64,000 nucleotides of DNA from Aquabacterium sp. (GCA_023266355.1 JAHFQM010000009.1:62001-126000); one strand, 5' to 3'. Counted from the first letter of the stretch, positions 1-8,957 are shown. The notes: a model not told the origin generated them from the sequence alone. Program-made: numbers and translations.

Positions 1-2020
1 GGAAACCGATGCTGCCCTGGCGCGTCAGCGGGATGTCGCGCAACAACAGGCTTTCGCGCCAGTTGCCCTCGGACACCACGATGGCGTCGCCGTCCACGCA
101 GATGGCGCGCTTGCCTTGTGCACGGTGCGTCGTCAGCACCGGGTTGTGCGGGTCCATCGCGAAATAGATGATGCCGCCCGGGCACTTGGGTGCCATCGCC
201 ACCACGATCGGGTCGGCCGCGTTCAGCACGGCGAAGCCCGTGGGCGCCACGTTGACGACGATGACGCGCTTGAGCACGGCCAGGTCTTCCACGGTGGTGA
301 TGTAGTTCAGACCCAGGTGGTCACCCGCGCCGATGTTGGTCACCACGGCCGTGCCGCAGCGGTCGAAGCCCAGGCCTTCGCGCAGGATGCCGCCGCGGGC
401 GGTCTCGAACACCGCCGCATCGACGTCCGGGTGCATCAGCACATTGCGGGCGCTCTTGGGGCCGGAGCAATCGCCACTGTCGATCTGGCGGCCGTTCACA
501 TAGACGCCATCGGTGTTGGTCATGCCCACGCGCAGGCCGGAGGTGGCCAGCAGGTGCGCGGTCAGACGCGCGGTGGTCGTCTTGCCATTGGTGCCGGTCA
601 CGGCCACCACGGGGATGCGGCCATCGTCACCCGGCTTGTAGAGGTTGTTGATGACGGCTTCGCCCACGTTGCGGCCCTTGCCGTAGGACGGCGACAGGTG
701 CATGCGCAGGCCCGGCGCGGCATTGACCTCGACGATGCCGCCGTTCTGGTCTTCCAGCGGCAGGTGCACGCTCTCGGCCAGCACATCGACGCCGCAGATC
801 TCCAGACCGATGGTCTGGGCCGCGGCAATGGCACGGGCGGCCACTTCAGGATGGACGTCGTCTGTCACGTCGGTGGCGGTGCCGCCGGTGGACAGGTTGG
901 CGTTGTTGCGCATGATGACGCGGCGCCCCTTTTCGGGCACGTCATCGGGCTTGAGGCCTTGCACCTGCAGGCGCGCCACGGCGATTTCGTCGAAGCGGAT
1001 CTTGGTCAGCGAGGTGGCATGGCCTTCGCCACGGCGCGGGTCTTCGTTGACCTTGTCCACCAGCTGGCGCACGGTGTGCACGCCATCGCCGATCACGTGC
1101 GGCGGGTCGCGGCGGGCCGCAGCCACCAGGCGATCGCCCACCACCAGCAGGCGGAAGTCGTTGCCCGGCAGGTAGCGCTCGACCATGACCTCGCCATGCT
1201 CGGCCGCGACCTTGTAGGCGATTTCCAGGTGATCGGTGCTGACGATGTTGACCGTCACGCCCTTGCCCTGGTTGCCGTCGCGCGGCTTGACCACCACCGG
1301 CCAGCCGATCTCTTCGGCCACCAGGCAGGCATCGGCAAAGTCGGTGACCGGGCGGCCCGTGGGCACCGGCACGCCGGCCGAGGCCAGCAGGCGCTTGGTC
1401 AGGTCCTTGTCCTGGGCGATGGACTCGGCCACGGCGGAGGTGTTGTCCACCTCGGCGGCCCAGATGCGGCGCTGCTTGCTGCCCCATCCGAACTGCACCA
1501 GCGAGCCCTGCGTCAGGCGGCGGTAGGGGATGCCGCGGACGACGGCCGCGTCCACGATGGAGCCCGTGCTGGGGCCCAGGCGCACGTCCTCATCGAGCTC
1601 ACGCAGCTCGGCCAAGGCGGCCTCGACATCGAAGCTGCCCTTCTGGAGCGCGGCCTCGACCAGGGCCATGGCGTGGTCAAACGCCTTCTTGCCGACCGCC
1701 TCTTCGCTGTACTCGACCACCACCTGGTAGGTGCCGGCTTCCACGGTCTGGGCCGTGCGGCTGAAGGTGACGGGGCAGCCAGCCTGGGCCTGCAGCGCCA
1801 GGGCCACGGTTTCCAGCACATGCGCCACGCTGATCTGACCGGGGCGGCCATCGGGGCGCAAGGGCCCCATGCTGGGGAAGAGCTCGCGCACGCGGCCCTC
1901 GAAGCCAGGCAGACCGTCGATGCTGCACTCTGACGCGGGGCAGCTCACGACGGCCTCGATGGCGGTGTGGCGGCTCCAGAGGTTGGGGCCACGCAGGGCA
2001 CGGATGCGGGAAACGTCCAT
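1..2020 (-). CDS. cphA: Cyanophycin synthetase CphA (3' end outside window)
   Basis: Makes cyanophycin, the cytoplasmic poly-Asp storage polymer with Arg side chains, by ATP-dependent addition of Asp and then Arg. The first 673 residues are visible and the gene runs off the left edge. In order, it has an N-terminal region, an ATP-grasp domain (about 160-470) ending in the metal-binding stretch IVEVNAAPGL, and the start of a Mur-ligase domain with an intact P-loop GTNGKTTT near residue 474. The ATG at 2018-2020 gives the usual CphA start, MDVSRIRALRGPN. It lies 16 bases downstream of cphA' on the same strand, so the two are probably co-transcribed. In contrast to cphA', both catalytic halves look intact as far as the sequence goes. 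Confidence 0.95.
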   Translation of the reverse strand, partial: MDVSRIRALRGPNLWSRHTAIEAVVSCPASECSIDGLPGFEGRVRELFPSMGPLRPDGRPGQISVAHVLETVALALQAQAGCPVTFSRTAQTVEAGTYQVVVEYSEEAVGKKAFDHAMALVEAALQKGSFDVEAALAELRELDEDVRLGPSTGSIVDAAVVRGIPYRRLTQGSLVQFGWGSKQRRIWAAEVDNTSAVAESIAQDKDLTKRLLASAGVPVPTGRPVTDFADACLVAEEIGWPVVVKPRDGNQGKGVTVNIVSTDHLEIAYKVAAEHGEVMVERYLPGNDFRLLVVGDRLVAAARRDPPHVIGDGVHTVRQLVDKVNEDPRRGEGHATSLTKIRFDEIAVARLQVQGLKPDDVPEKGRRVIMRNNANLSTGGTATDVTDDVHPEVAARAIAAAQTIGLEICGVDVLAESVHLPLEDQNGGIVEVNAAPGLRMHLSPSYGKGRNVGEAVINNLYKPGDDGRIPVVAVTGTNGKTTTARLTAHLLATSGLRVGMTNTDGVYVNGRQIDSGDCSGPKSARNVLMHPDVDAAVFETARGGILREGLGFDRCGTAVVTNIGAGDHLGLNYITTVEDLAVLKRVIVVNVAPTGFAVLNAADPIVVAMAPKCPGGIIYFAMDPHNPVLTTHRAQGKRAICVDGDAIVVSEGNWRESLLLRDIPLTRQGSIGF

Positions 2021-2036
2021 GGGTGTCTCGCTCAAT

Positions 2037-4250
2037 TCACTTCTTGGTCGAAGGGGCAAAGGTTTCCAGACCGGCGGAGATCAGCTCGGGCGAGATGCCC
2101 AGAGCCCACGCCACACCGGCCGCGGCCAACAGGCAACGCACGCTGCTGCCAGGCACCGGCTGGTCGGTGATGCCCGCGGTCATGCGGCGCGCGGCCGCGC
2201 TGTTGAGGTCGGCGCAACGCAAGGGCACCTGGCCGTTGTGGGTCAGCAGCACGTGGTGACCATCGACCGACACGGTGCGGCCGCCCTTGGCGCGGTGCGC
2301 CACCAAGGCGGGGCTCTGGTGGTCGATGTCGTAGAGGATGACTTCGCCATCGCACAGCTCGGCCATCTCCAGAACGCGTTCATCGGAGGCATTGAGCACG
2401 GCCACGCCATCGGGCAGCACCACGTCCACCTGGGTGCGCAGCACCTTGAACATCTGGGCCGGTTCGTGGATGTCGTGTTCGGCCAGCGCAGGGGCCACCG
2501 GGGCCTCGGCACCGTGCAGGTCGGTCACCACGCCCACGCTGCAGCGGTCGTAGGCCAGGCCATCGTTGAGGATGCTCGCCGCGCCGTTCTCCAGCACCAC
2601 GGCATCGACCTCGCGGTTCATCAGCAGGCGCTGGCCGGCTTCGAAGTTGGCGCGGTCGCCGCCTTCGATGCGGCGGCTGCCCAGGAACAGGCCCTCGCGG
2701 CAGCCCAGGCCCACGTGCTTGCCACTCAGGTGCAGCAACCAGGCCACCAGGCGCGCGATCTGCGTCGTGCCGTGCGAACCGGCCACGCCCACGATGGGCA
2801 CGCGGCCGGTTTCATCTTCGTGGAAGAGGTGATCGGCGATCGCCTTGCCCACCGGGCGCGGCAAGCCTTCGGCAGGCTTCAAGTGCATCAGCAGGCCGGG
2901 GCCGGCATTGACCTCGACCACCGCGCCGCGCTGCGGCAGCAGGGGCTTGGACACATCGCTGACCACCATGTCGATGCCCGCGATGTCCAGGCCCACCACG
3001 CGGGCGGCCAGGCTGGCGGCATGGGCCACATCGGGGTGGACGTCGTCGGTGCAGTCGATGGCGACGTTGCCGTTGCGCTGCACCAGCACGCGCTGGCCAT
3101 CGGTCGGCACGGAGTCCCCGCTCAGGCCCTGGCGCTCCAGCAGCAGGCGCATGGCCGGCTCGCGGTCCAGGATGATGGTTTCCAGCGGGAATTCTTCGGC
3201 GTCACCGCGGCGGGGGTCGCTGTTGAGCTGGTCGTTGATCAGTTGGACGATGCTGTCGCGGCCATTGCCGACGATGCACAGGCTCTCGCCGCGCGCCGCC
3301 GCCACGACCTTGCCGCCCACCACCAGCAGGCGGTGCTCGTCACCAGGGATGAAGCTCTCGACGATGACTTCGCTGCCCTCGGTCTCGGCGATCTTGAACG
3401 CGGCTTCCACGTCGGCGCGTTCTGACAGTTCCAGCGACACGCCGCGGCCGTGGTTGCCGTCCAGCGGCTTGACCACCACCGGCAAGCCGATGTCCTGGGC
3501 GGTTTCCCAGGCGGCTTCCGGGCTGTCCACCACCTCGCCTTCGGGCACGGGCACGCCGCAGGCCTTCAGCAGGGTTTTGGTGAGGTCCTTGTTGCCGGCG
3601 ATGCCTTCGGCGATCGCACTGGTCTTGTCGGTCTCGGCCGTCCAGATGCGGCGCTGCGCGGCACCATAGCCCAGCTGCACGAGGTTGCCCTCGTTGAGGC
3701 GGATGTGCGGGATGCCCCGGTCGGTGGCCGCGCCCACGATGGCCGCCGTTGACGGGCCGAGGTAGCAGTCGTCGATCTGGGTGTGCACCGCGGCAGCGGC
3801 GGCCTTCACGTCGAAGGGCTCGTCGTTGATGGCGGCCATCAGCAGCGCATGGCCTTGCTGCAGGGCCACGCGGCCGACCTGCTCGTCACGGGCGCGGAAC
3901 ACCATGCGGTAGATGCCCCGCTGCGAAGTGCTGCGCGTCTGACCGAAGCCCGTGGCCATGCCCGCCAGGTTGAGCAGTTCGATGACGATGTGTTCGAGGA
4001 TGTGGCCCGCCCAGGTGCCCTCTTCCAGGCGCTGGATGAAGCCGCCGCGCTCGCCGACACCGCAGTGGTGCTCGACCAGGGCCGGCAGCAGGGTCGTCAA
4101 ACGCTGGTTGAAGCCGGGCAGGAGGTTGGAAGGCAAGTCTTCCAGCTCACCCAGGTCCAGCCAGACCTCCATCACCGGACGGTAGGTCCAGATGTTGGGG
4201 CCACGCAGGTAGCGTGTGCGCAGCAATTTCAAATCGTTCTTCTTGCTCAT
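2037..4250 (-). CDS. cphA': Second cyanophycin synthetase paralogue, CphA' (degenerate Mur-ligase half)
   Basis: A 737-residue paralogue of the neighbouring CphA. The ATP-grasp half (about 150-480) is well kept, including the acidic/Asn motif VVEVNAGPGL. In the Mur-ligase half the P-loop position reads GSHGTTQ (about 490-496) where CphA has GTNGKTT, so the catalytic Lys is absent. The protein also ends at SAGLETFAPSTKK, about where the C-terminal Mur lobe would begin; full CphA proteins are usually near 870 residues. The start MSKKNDLKLLRTRYLRGPN aligns with CphA. An upstream in-frame ATG at 4305-4307 adds 19 residues unlike the family. Likely role: Asp-type ligation, polymerisation of dipeptide units as in CphA2 enzymes, or partnership with CphA. 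This role is inferred. It is the first gene of the cphA'-cphA unit and diverges from the ABC gene, with 150 bases between them. Confidence 0.93.
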   Translation of the reverse strand: MSKKNDLKLLRTRYLRGPNIWTYRPVMEVWLDLGELEDLPSNLLPGFNQRLTTLLPALVEHHCGVGERGGFIQRLEEGTWAGHILEHIVIELLNLAGMATGFGQTRSTSQRGIYRMVFRARDEQVGRVALQQGHALLMAAINDEPFDVKAAAAAVHTQIDDCYLGPSTAAIVGAATDRGIPHIRLNEGNLVQLGYGAAQRRIWTAETDKTSAIAEGIAGNKDLTKTLLKACGVPVPEGEVVDSPEAAWETAQDIGLPVVVKPLDGNHGRGVSLELSERADVEAAFKIAETEGSEVIVESFIPGDEHRLLVVGGKVVAAARGESLCIVGNGRDSIVQLINDQLNSDPRRGDAEEFPLETIILDREPAMRLLLERQGLSGDSVPTDGQRVLVQRNGNVAIDCTDDVHPDVAHAASLAARVVGLDIAGIDMVVSDVSKPLLPQRGAVVEVNAGPGLLMHLKPAEGLPRPVGKAIADHLFHEDETGRVPIVGVAGSHGTTQIARLVAWLLHLSGKHVGLGCREGLFLGSRRIEGGDRANFEAGQRLLMNREVDAVVLENGAASILNDGLAYDRCSVGVVTDLHGAEAPVAPALAEHDIHEPAQMFKVLRTQVDVVLPDGVAVLNASDERVLEMAELCDGEVILYDIDHQSPALVAHRAKGGRTVSVDGHHVLLTHNGQVPLRCADLNSAAARRMTAGITDQPVPGSSVRCLLAAAGVAWALGISPELISAGLETFAPSTKK

Positions 4251-4400
4251 AAGCACCAGCCGGTGTTGCGTCCTGATCCCTTGGCCCCACGCATGGGGCC
4301 TACTCATGAAAGCCGGGCAGGCGCAGGGGTGAAAGCCAAACCCGTCATTTTGCGCCGGATGCGGCCCGACACAACGTCAGGCTTGGGCGAAAATGCAGCC

Positions 4401-6740
4401 ATGCACCCTCATTCCCCTGCCGACACCGCCTCAGCCGTCCGACCTCAGGCCGATCCGCACAAGGCCAACGCCGATGTGCCCTTGGCCCCTGGTGAGAACG
4501 TTTTGAGTCGCCTGGAGGTTGACCTGGACGCTCGGCTTTGTTTCCACGCCTCGGCGCTGGTGCTGACCGACCAACGGCTGATGAGCCGATCTGACAGCCA
4601 AGTCGCACCAAGCGCCGGCAACGGCACGCAAAGCACCGACTGGCAGGCCTGGCCCTTGAGCGCTGGCCTGAGCTTGCGCCACCACGACCATGCGGGCGTG
4701 GGCACGCTGGAATTGCACGATGCGACACGGCGCCTGGCCACCTGGCGCTTCACCCTGACCGTGCACGCCCAGGTCATGCGCCTGGTCGAACAGTTCGAGC
4801 GCCGCCTGCAGACCCTGGACACGGGCATCGCGTTGGTCGAAGACGACAGCCACCGCTGCGCCAGCTGCAAGGCCCAGCTGCCACCCGATGCCGACGAGTG
4901 CCCGGTCTGCCACCGCGATGTGCAGGCGCCGCCGTCCACCTGGGTGCTGCTGCGCCTGTGGCGCTTCGCCAGGCCCTACCAGGGCAAGCTGCTCGCGGGC
5001 TTCCTGCTGACGCTGACGTCCACCGCCGCCACGCTGGTGCCGCCCTACCTCACCATGCCGCTGATGGACGAGGTGCTCATCCCCTTCCAGAACGGCAAAG
5101 ACATCGACCACGTCCGCGCCATGATGCTGCTGGGCGGCCTGCTCGCCGCGGCCCTGGCCGCCTGGGCACTGGGTTGGGCCCGCACCTATTTGCTGGCCCT
5201 GGTGTCCGAACGCATCGGCGCCGACCTGCGCACCGCCACCTTCGAGCACCTGATGCGCCTGTCGCTGGACTACTTCGGCTCCAAGCGCACCGGCGACCTG
5301 ATGAACCGGGTGGGCTCCGAGACCGACCGCATCAACGTCTTCCTGTCGCTGCACGCGCTCGACTTCGCCAACGACGTGCTGATGATCGCCATGACCGCGG
5401 CCATCCTCGTGTCCATCAACCCCTGGCTGGCGGCGGTCACGCTCATCCCCCTGCCCTTCATCGCCTGGCTGATCCACCTGGTGCGCGACCGCCTGCGCAC
5501 CGGCTTCGAGAAGATCGACCGCGTCTGGGGCGAGGTCACCAACGTGTTGGCCGACACCATCCCCGGCATCCGCGTGGTCAAGGCCTTCGCGCAAGAGCAG
5601 CGCGAGACCAGCCGCTTCCGTGCGGCCAACCAGTACAACCTGCAGGTCAACGACAAGCTCAACAAGACCTGGTCGCTGTTCTCGCCCACCGTCTCGCTGC
5701 TGACCGAAATCGGCCTGCTGGTCGTGTGGGCCTTCGGCATCTGGCTGGTGGCGCACCACCAGATCACCGTCGGCGTGCTGACGGCCTTCATCGCCTACAT
5801 CGGGCGCTTCTACGGCCGGCTGGACTCCATGAGCCGCATCGTCTCGGTCACGCAGAAAGCCGCGGCCGGCGCCAAGCGCATCTTCGACATCCTCGACCAC
5901 GTCTCCAACGTGCCCGAACCTGTCAACCCCGTGCCCATGCCAACGCTGCAGGGCCGCCTGACGATGGATGGCATCGGCTTCCGCTACGGCAGCCGTTCGG
6001 TCATCCGCGGCCTGAACCTGGACATCCAACCCGGCGAGATGATCGGCCTGGTCGGCCACTCCGGTTCGGGCAAGAGCACGCTGGTCAACCTGATCTGCCG
6101 CTTCTATGACGTCACCGATGGCGCCATCCGCGTCGATGGCGTGGACATCCGCCGCATCGCCGTCTCGGACTTCCGCCGCCACATCGGCCTGGTGCTGCAA
6201 GAGCCCTTCCTGTTCTTCGGCACCATCGCCGAGAACATCGCCTACGGCAAGCCTGACGCCACGCGCGAAGAAGTCGTGGCCGCGGCCCGCGCTGCGCACG
6301 CACACGACTTCATCCTGCGCCTGCCGCATGGCTACGACTCGCTGGTCGGCGAGCGCGGCCAGGGCCTGTCGGGCGGCGAGCGCCAGCGCATCAGCATCGC
6401 GCGCGCCCTGCTCATCAACCCGCGCATCCTGATCATGGACGAGGCCACTTCGGCCGTGGACACCGAGACGGAAAAGGAGATCCAGAAGGCGCTGGACAAC
6501 CTGGTGCAAGGGCGCACGACGATCGCCATCGCGCACCGCCTGTCCACCTTGCGCAAGGCCGACCGCCTCGTGGTCATGGACAAAGGGCAGGTGGTGGAAG
6601 TGGGCCCGCACGACGAGCTCATGGCCCGCCAAGGCGCGTACTGGCGCCTGTACATGGCCCAGGCCCGCAAAGCCGAGCAGGACGCCCTGCTGGATGCCGA
6701 AGCCGCCGCAGAACCCAACAGCCAGGTCAACCAGGCCTGA
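4401..6740 (+). CDS. Cyanophycin-locus ABC exporter, fused membrane and ATPase domains, zinc-ribbon N-terminus
   Basis: A 779-residue half-transporter. Residues 1-150 form a soluble region I do not recognise. A four-Cys zinc ribbon follows (CASC at about 153-156, CPVC near 168-171). The six-helix exporter membrane domain spans about 190-490 and the nucleotide-binding domain about 515-760. The ATPase has Walker A GHSGSGKST near 553, signature LSGGERQR near 655, and Walker B ILIMDEAT near 677. The sequence resembles lipid/peptide exporters of the MsbA type and should work as a dimer in the inner membrane. It diverges from cphA' and is followed 15 bases later by a DUF1854 gene. As I recall, this ABC-DUF1854 pair recurs beside cphA genes in Burkholderiales. 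The substrate is unknown, and a role in cyanophycin metabolism rests on context. The ATG at 4401 begins the first family-like segment. Confidence 0.9.
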   Translation: MHPHSPADTASAVRPQADPHKANADVPLAPGENVLSRLEVDLDARLCFHASALVLTDQRLMSRSDSQVAPSAGNGTQSTDWQAWPLSAGLSLRHHDHAGVGTLELHDATRRLATWRFTLTVHAQVMRLVEQFERRLQTLDTGIALVEDDSHRCASCKAQLPPDADECPVCHRDVQAPPSTWVLLRLWRFARPYQGKLLAGFLLTLTSTAATLVPPYLTMPLMDEVLIPFQNGKDIDHVRAMMLLGGLLAAALAAWALGWARTYLLALVSERIGADLRTATFEHLMRLSLDYFGSKRTGDLMNRVGSETDRINVFLSLHALDFANDVLMIAMTAAILVSINPWLAAVTLIPLPFIAWLIHLVRDRLRTGFEKIDRVWGEVTNVLADTIPGIRVVKAFAQEQRETSRFRAANQYNLQVNDKLNKTWSLFSPTVSLLTEIGLLVVWAFGIWLVAHHQITVGVLTAFIAYIGRFYGRLDSMSRIVSVTQKAAAGAKRIFDILDHVSNVPEPVNPVPMPTLQGRLTMDGIGFRYGSRSVIRGLNLDIQPGEMIGLVGHSGSGKSTLVNLICRFYDVTDGAIRVDGVDIRRIAVSDFRRHIGLVLQEPFLFFGTIAENIAYGKPDATREEVVAAARAAHAHDFILRLPHGYDSLVGERGQGLSGGERQRISIARALLINPRILIMDEATSAVDTETEKEIQKALDNLVQGRTTIAIAHRLSTLRKADRLVVMDKGQVVEVGPHDELMARQGAYWRLYMAQARKAEQDALLDAEAAAEPNSQVNQA

Positions 6741-6755
6741 CACCGAGGGACACCC

Positions 6756-7238
6756 GTGAGCACCCCCATGAGCACCCAGACTTTCACCCTCGACCGCGAC
6801 CAGCACGGCCGCCTGACCCTCACGCTGACGGATGGCACAGCCCACGAAGGCATGGTGCCCGTGCGCGCCTTCCCCATCTCGGCGCCCGATGACGGCCTGT
6901 CCCTGGTGAGCCACGACGGCCACGAACTGGTCTGGATCGACCGCCTGGAGGCCCTGCCGGCAGCGCAGCGCGCGCTGATCAACGAGGACCTGGCCCTGCG
7001 CGAGTTCACGCCCACCATCCAGCGCATCACCGACGTGTCCACCTTCGCCACGCCCAGCACCTGGTCGGTGGACACCGACCGCGGCCCCACCACCTTCGTG
7101 CTCAAGACCGAAGACGACATACGCCGTCTGGGGGGGGGGCGCCTGCTCATCGCCTCGGGCCAAGGCATGCAGTTCGGTGTGCCACAAGTGGCCGACCTGG
7201 ACCGCCATTCGCGCAAGCTGCTGGAGCGCTTCCTCTGA
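6756..7238 (+). CDS. DUF1854 protein of the cyanophycin locus
   Basis: A soluble protein of 160 residues with no signal peptide or membrane segment, of the DUF1854 family as judged from its overall pattern (LVSHDGHELVWIDRLEAL, then FVLKTEDDIRRL, then the C-terminal SRKLLERFL). Its molecular function is unknown. It follows the ABC exporter by 15 bases and is probably translated from the same mRNA, so a regulatory or accessory role for that transporter is the simplest inference. The GTG at 6756 is preceded at 5 bases by GAGGGA. An ATG at 6768 is an alternative but sits 17 bases from that site. Codons for residues 125-128 lie in a run of ten G bases (see the repeat entry), which could shift the frame. 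Confidence 0.85.
   Translation: MSTPMSTQTFTLDRDQHGRLTLTLTDGTAHEGMVPVRAFPISAPDDGLSLVSHDGHELVWIDRLEALPAAQRALINEDLALREFTPTIQRITDVSTFATPSTWSVDTDRGPTTFVLKTEDDIRRLGGGRLLIASGQGMQFGVPQVADLDRHSRKLLERFL
7130..7139 (+). repeat. Ten-G homopolymer inside the DUF1854 gene
   Basis: A run of ten G residues encodes part of Leu-Gly-Gly-Gly in the DUF1854 protein. Loss of one G would move translation into a frame that stays open to the stop at 7477-7479. This would replace the last 30-odd residues with about 112 unrelated ones. Runs of this length are prone to replication slippage and to base-calling errors. Confidence 0.95.
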
Positions 7239-7571
7239 CGCGCACTGCCGTCGATTCACCTTGCGTCACACAAGGAACGCTGATCGACAACCAGGTCAAC
7301 GTCTGTCAAATTCCAAAAACAGCGTCAAAAAAGCCACCAACTCCCATCATCTTCTCGATGCACATCAACAAAATTGCATTGAAACGGGCCGTCTCGCGTT
7401 AACCCTCTCCAGGCTTTCCCGCTTCGCGATCAGGTTTTCCCTGGTTTTGCACCGCACGCGCCGCTTGGGCCGGAGTTAACCCCTTCAGGTTAAGCAAAGC
7501 CTCGTCCTACGCTGTCATCAGACGTCGCCCACCGAGGCGATGCGCCCCTCCCAACCACCTGGAGACGCGAG
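7239..7571. other. Intergenic region between the cyanophycin locus and a secreted-protein gene
   Basis: About 330 bases without a gene, distinctly richer in A/T than its surroundings in the 7300-7380 part. It holds a 6-bp inverted repeat TTAACC/GGTTAA at 7476-7481 and 7488-7493, which could be an operator for the downstream secreted-protein gene (inference only). A CTTG/CAAG imperfect palindrome is near 7260. I see no convincing -10/-35 pair and no strong terminator after the DUF1854 gene. Confidence 0.5.
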
Positions 7572-8264
7572 ATGACAAGGACCTTTGCACACCACGCCAT
7601 CCGTGCTTTTGCACTGGGCACCGCCATCGTGGCCACCCCCATCGCAGCGCAAGCCGCCTTGGCGCTGAACATCCCGACCAATGCCCTGCAAGCCAACGCC
7701 GTGCAGGCTTTTTCGCAAGACGCGCTGGACAGTTTCGACATCGTTGGCATCACCCTCCAACCGCTGGGCAATGCCACGGTCGTGGCCAACGTGCCAGGGG
7801 CCTACAACCTGCCCGTCACCAGCATCTCGCTGCAATTCTTGAAAATCGCTGGCGGCGCATCCACAGGCTCTGCGCTGGAATTCAACCGCCTCGACGACGA
7901 CTCGGGCAAACGCACGCGCGTCACGTTGGCCAACTTCAGCATCGACTTCAATGCCAAGAAGATCCTGGCGGATGCCACCCAGCAGGGACAAGCCGCCGTG
8001 AAGAAGACGCCCATCTTCGACTTCCACGAGCAAACCCCCCTGGGCCTGAAATACCAGTTCCCACTGAGCATCACCGGCAAGCAAATCCTGGACAAACTTT
8101 TCCTGACCACCGAAGGCAAAAAGCTGTTCAAGGTCGGCCTGGAGTTGCCTGACATTGCCGATCTGGTGCTGGAAACCACGGACTTCGGCACCATCGCGAT
8201 CGACGTGGCGGTGAAGCCGCGCAACAGGCCCGTGTCCAACCGCCCCTACGTCGTGGCGCCCTGA
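7572..8264 (+). CDS. Secreted protein of unknown function
   Basis: A 230-residue protein I do not recognise. Residues 1-28 form a clear signal peptide: basic start MTRTFAHHAIR, hydrophobic core, cleavage after AQA. The mature part is rich in Asn, Thr, Val and Leu with alternating hydrophobics (for example LPVTSISLQFLKI), suggesting a beta-rich fold. It has no Cys, no C-terminal sorting motif such as PEP-CTERM, and no final Phe typical of outer-membrane barrels. The end is Arg/Pro-rich (KPRNRPVSNRPYVVAP). The ATG is preceded by CTGGAGACGCGAG, a reasonable ribosome site. The gene stands alone, with about 330 bases before it and 106 after it, so it is probably its own transcription unit exported to the periplasm or medium. 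Confidence 0.75.
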   Translation: MTRTFAHHAIRAFALGTAIVATPIAAQAALALNIPTNALQANAVQAFSQDALDSFDIVGITLQPLGNATVVANVPGAYNLPVTSISLQFLKIAGGASTGSALEFNRLDDDSGKRTRVTLANFSIDFNAKKILADATQQGQAAVKKTPIFDFHEQTPLGLKYQFPLSITGKQILDKLFLTTEGKKLFKVGLELPDIADLVLETTDFGTIAIDVAVKPRNRPVSNRPYVVAP

Positions 8265-8370
8265 GGGTTGACCCCGAGGGATCTTGATGTGGCGCAAGGC
8301 CACACAGGTGCGGGCGTCCAGAATCGATCAGCAGCCAAGCGCTGAACCATCGATTGCACTGGAGCCCGCC

Positions 8371-8913
8371 ATGACCACCACACTCAACCCGCCAGTCCAC
8401 CCCTTGCAACCCTTCGATGTGCTGGACACCTGCCACCAGCAGGTGGTGCTCACGCTGCAAAAGCTGACCGAGCTGATCGATCACATCGAAGCGCAAGGCG
8501 TCGATGGCCAGGCACAGGCCTGGGCCCGCGACATCTTCCTGTTCTTCATGAACACGGCGCGCGAGCACCACCTGGACGAAGAGCGCCACATCTTCCCCAC
8601 GATGCTCAGCAGCGGCGACGCCAGCCTGATGGAGGCCGCGATGCGCTTGCAGCAGGACCACGGCTGGATCGAAGAAGACTGGCTGGAGCTGGCGCCGCAG
8701 ATCGAATCCATCGCCGCAGGCTACAACTGGTTCAACCTGGAACAGTTGCGCCTGGCCGTGCCGGTGTTCCAGGCGCTCTACCAGGACCACATGGCGCTGG
8801 AAGAAACCCTGGCCTACCCGGAAGCCAAGGCGCGCATTGCCGCATGGGACTTGCAGGGCATGGGCCGCGAGATGGCCTCGCGCCGCCGTCAGAAGAGCAG
8901 CCTCGCTGCTTGA
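8371..8913 (+). CDS. Hemerythrin domain-containing protein
   Basis: A 180-residue cytosolic four-helix hemerythrin-type protein, expected to bind a di-iron centre and so sense or handle oxygen, NO or iron. Candidate ligands are His22, His66/His67, Glu70/71 and His73 (EHHLDEERH), His97 (QQDHGW), and His140 with Glu144 (QDHMALEE). This spacing is typical of the family. The ATG at 8371 is chosen because upstream in-frame residues are not family-like and it follows CTGGAGCC. The terminal helix ends in a basic stretch, RRRQKSSLAA. It has no partner gene and converges with the HU gene, separated by a hairpin. Confidence 0.9.
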   Translation: MTTTLNPPVHPLQPFDVLDTCHQQVVLTLQKLTELIDHIEAQGVDGQAQAWARDIFLFFMNTAREHHLDEERHIFPTMLSSGDASLMEAAMRLQQDHGWIEEDWLELAPQIESIAAGYNWFNLEQLRLAVPVFQALYQDHMALEETLAYPEAKARIAAWDLQGMGREMASRRRQKSSLAA

Positions 8914-8957
8914 GTTCGGCGCCTCAGCCAAACAAGCAACGGTCAAGCACAAACAGA

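Noticed and set aside
116..1933. Open reading frame of about 600 codons on the plus strand opposite cphA
   Set aside because: It is His/Gly/Ala/Val-rich without domains, and is the mirror of a high-GC gene. cphA on the other strand has clear motifs throughout.
4431..7259. Long minus-strand open frame opposite the ABC exporter
   Set aside because: No motif is visible, while the plus strand has Walker A, signature and Walker B in order.
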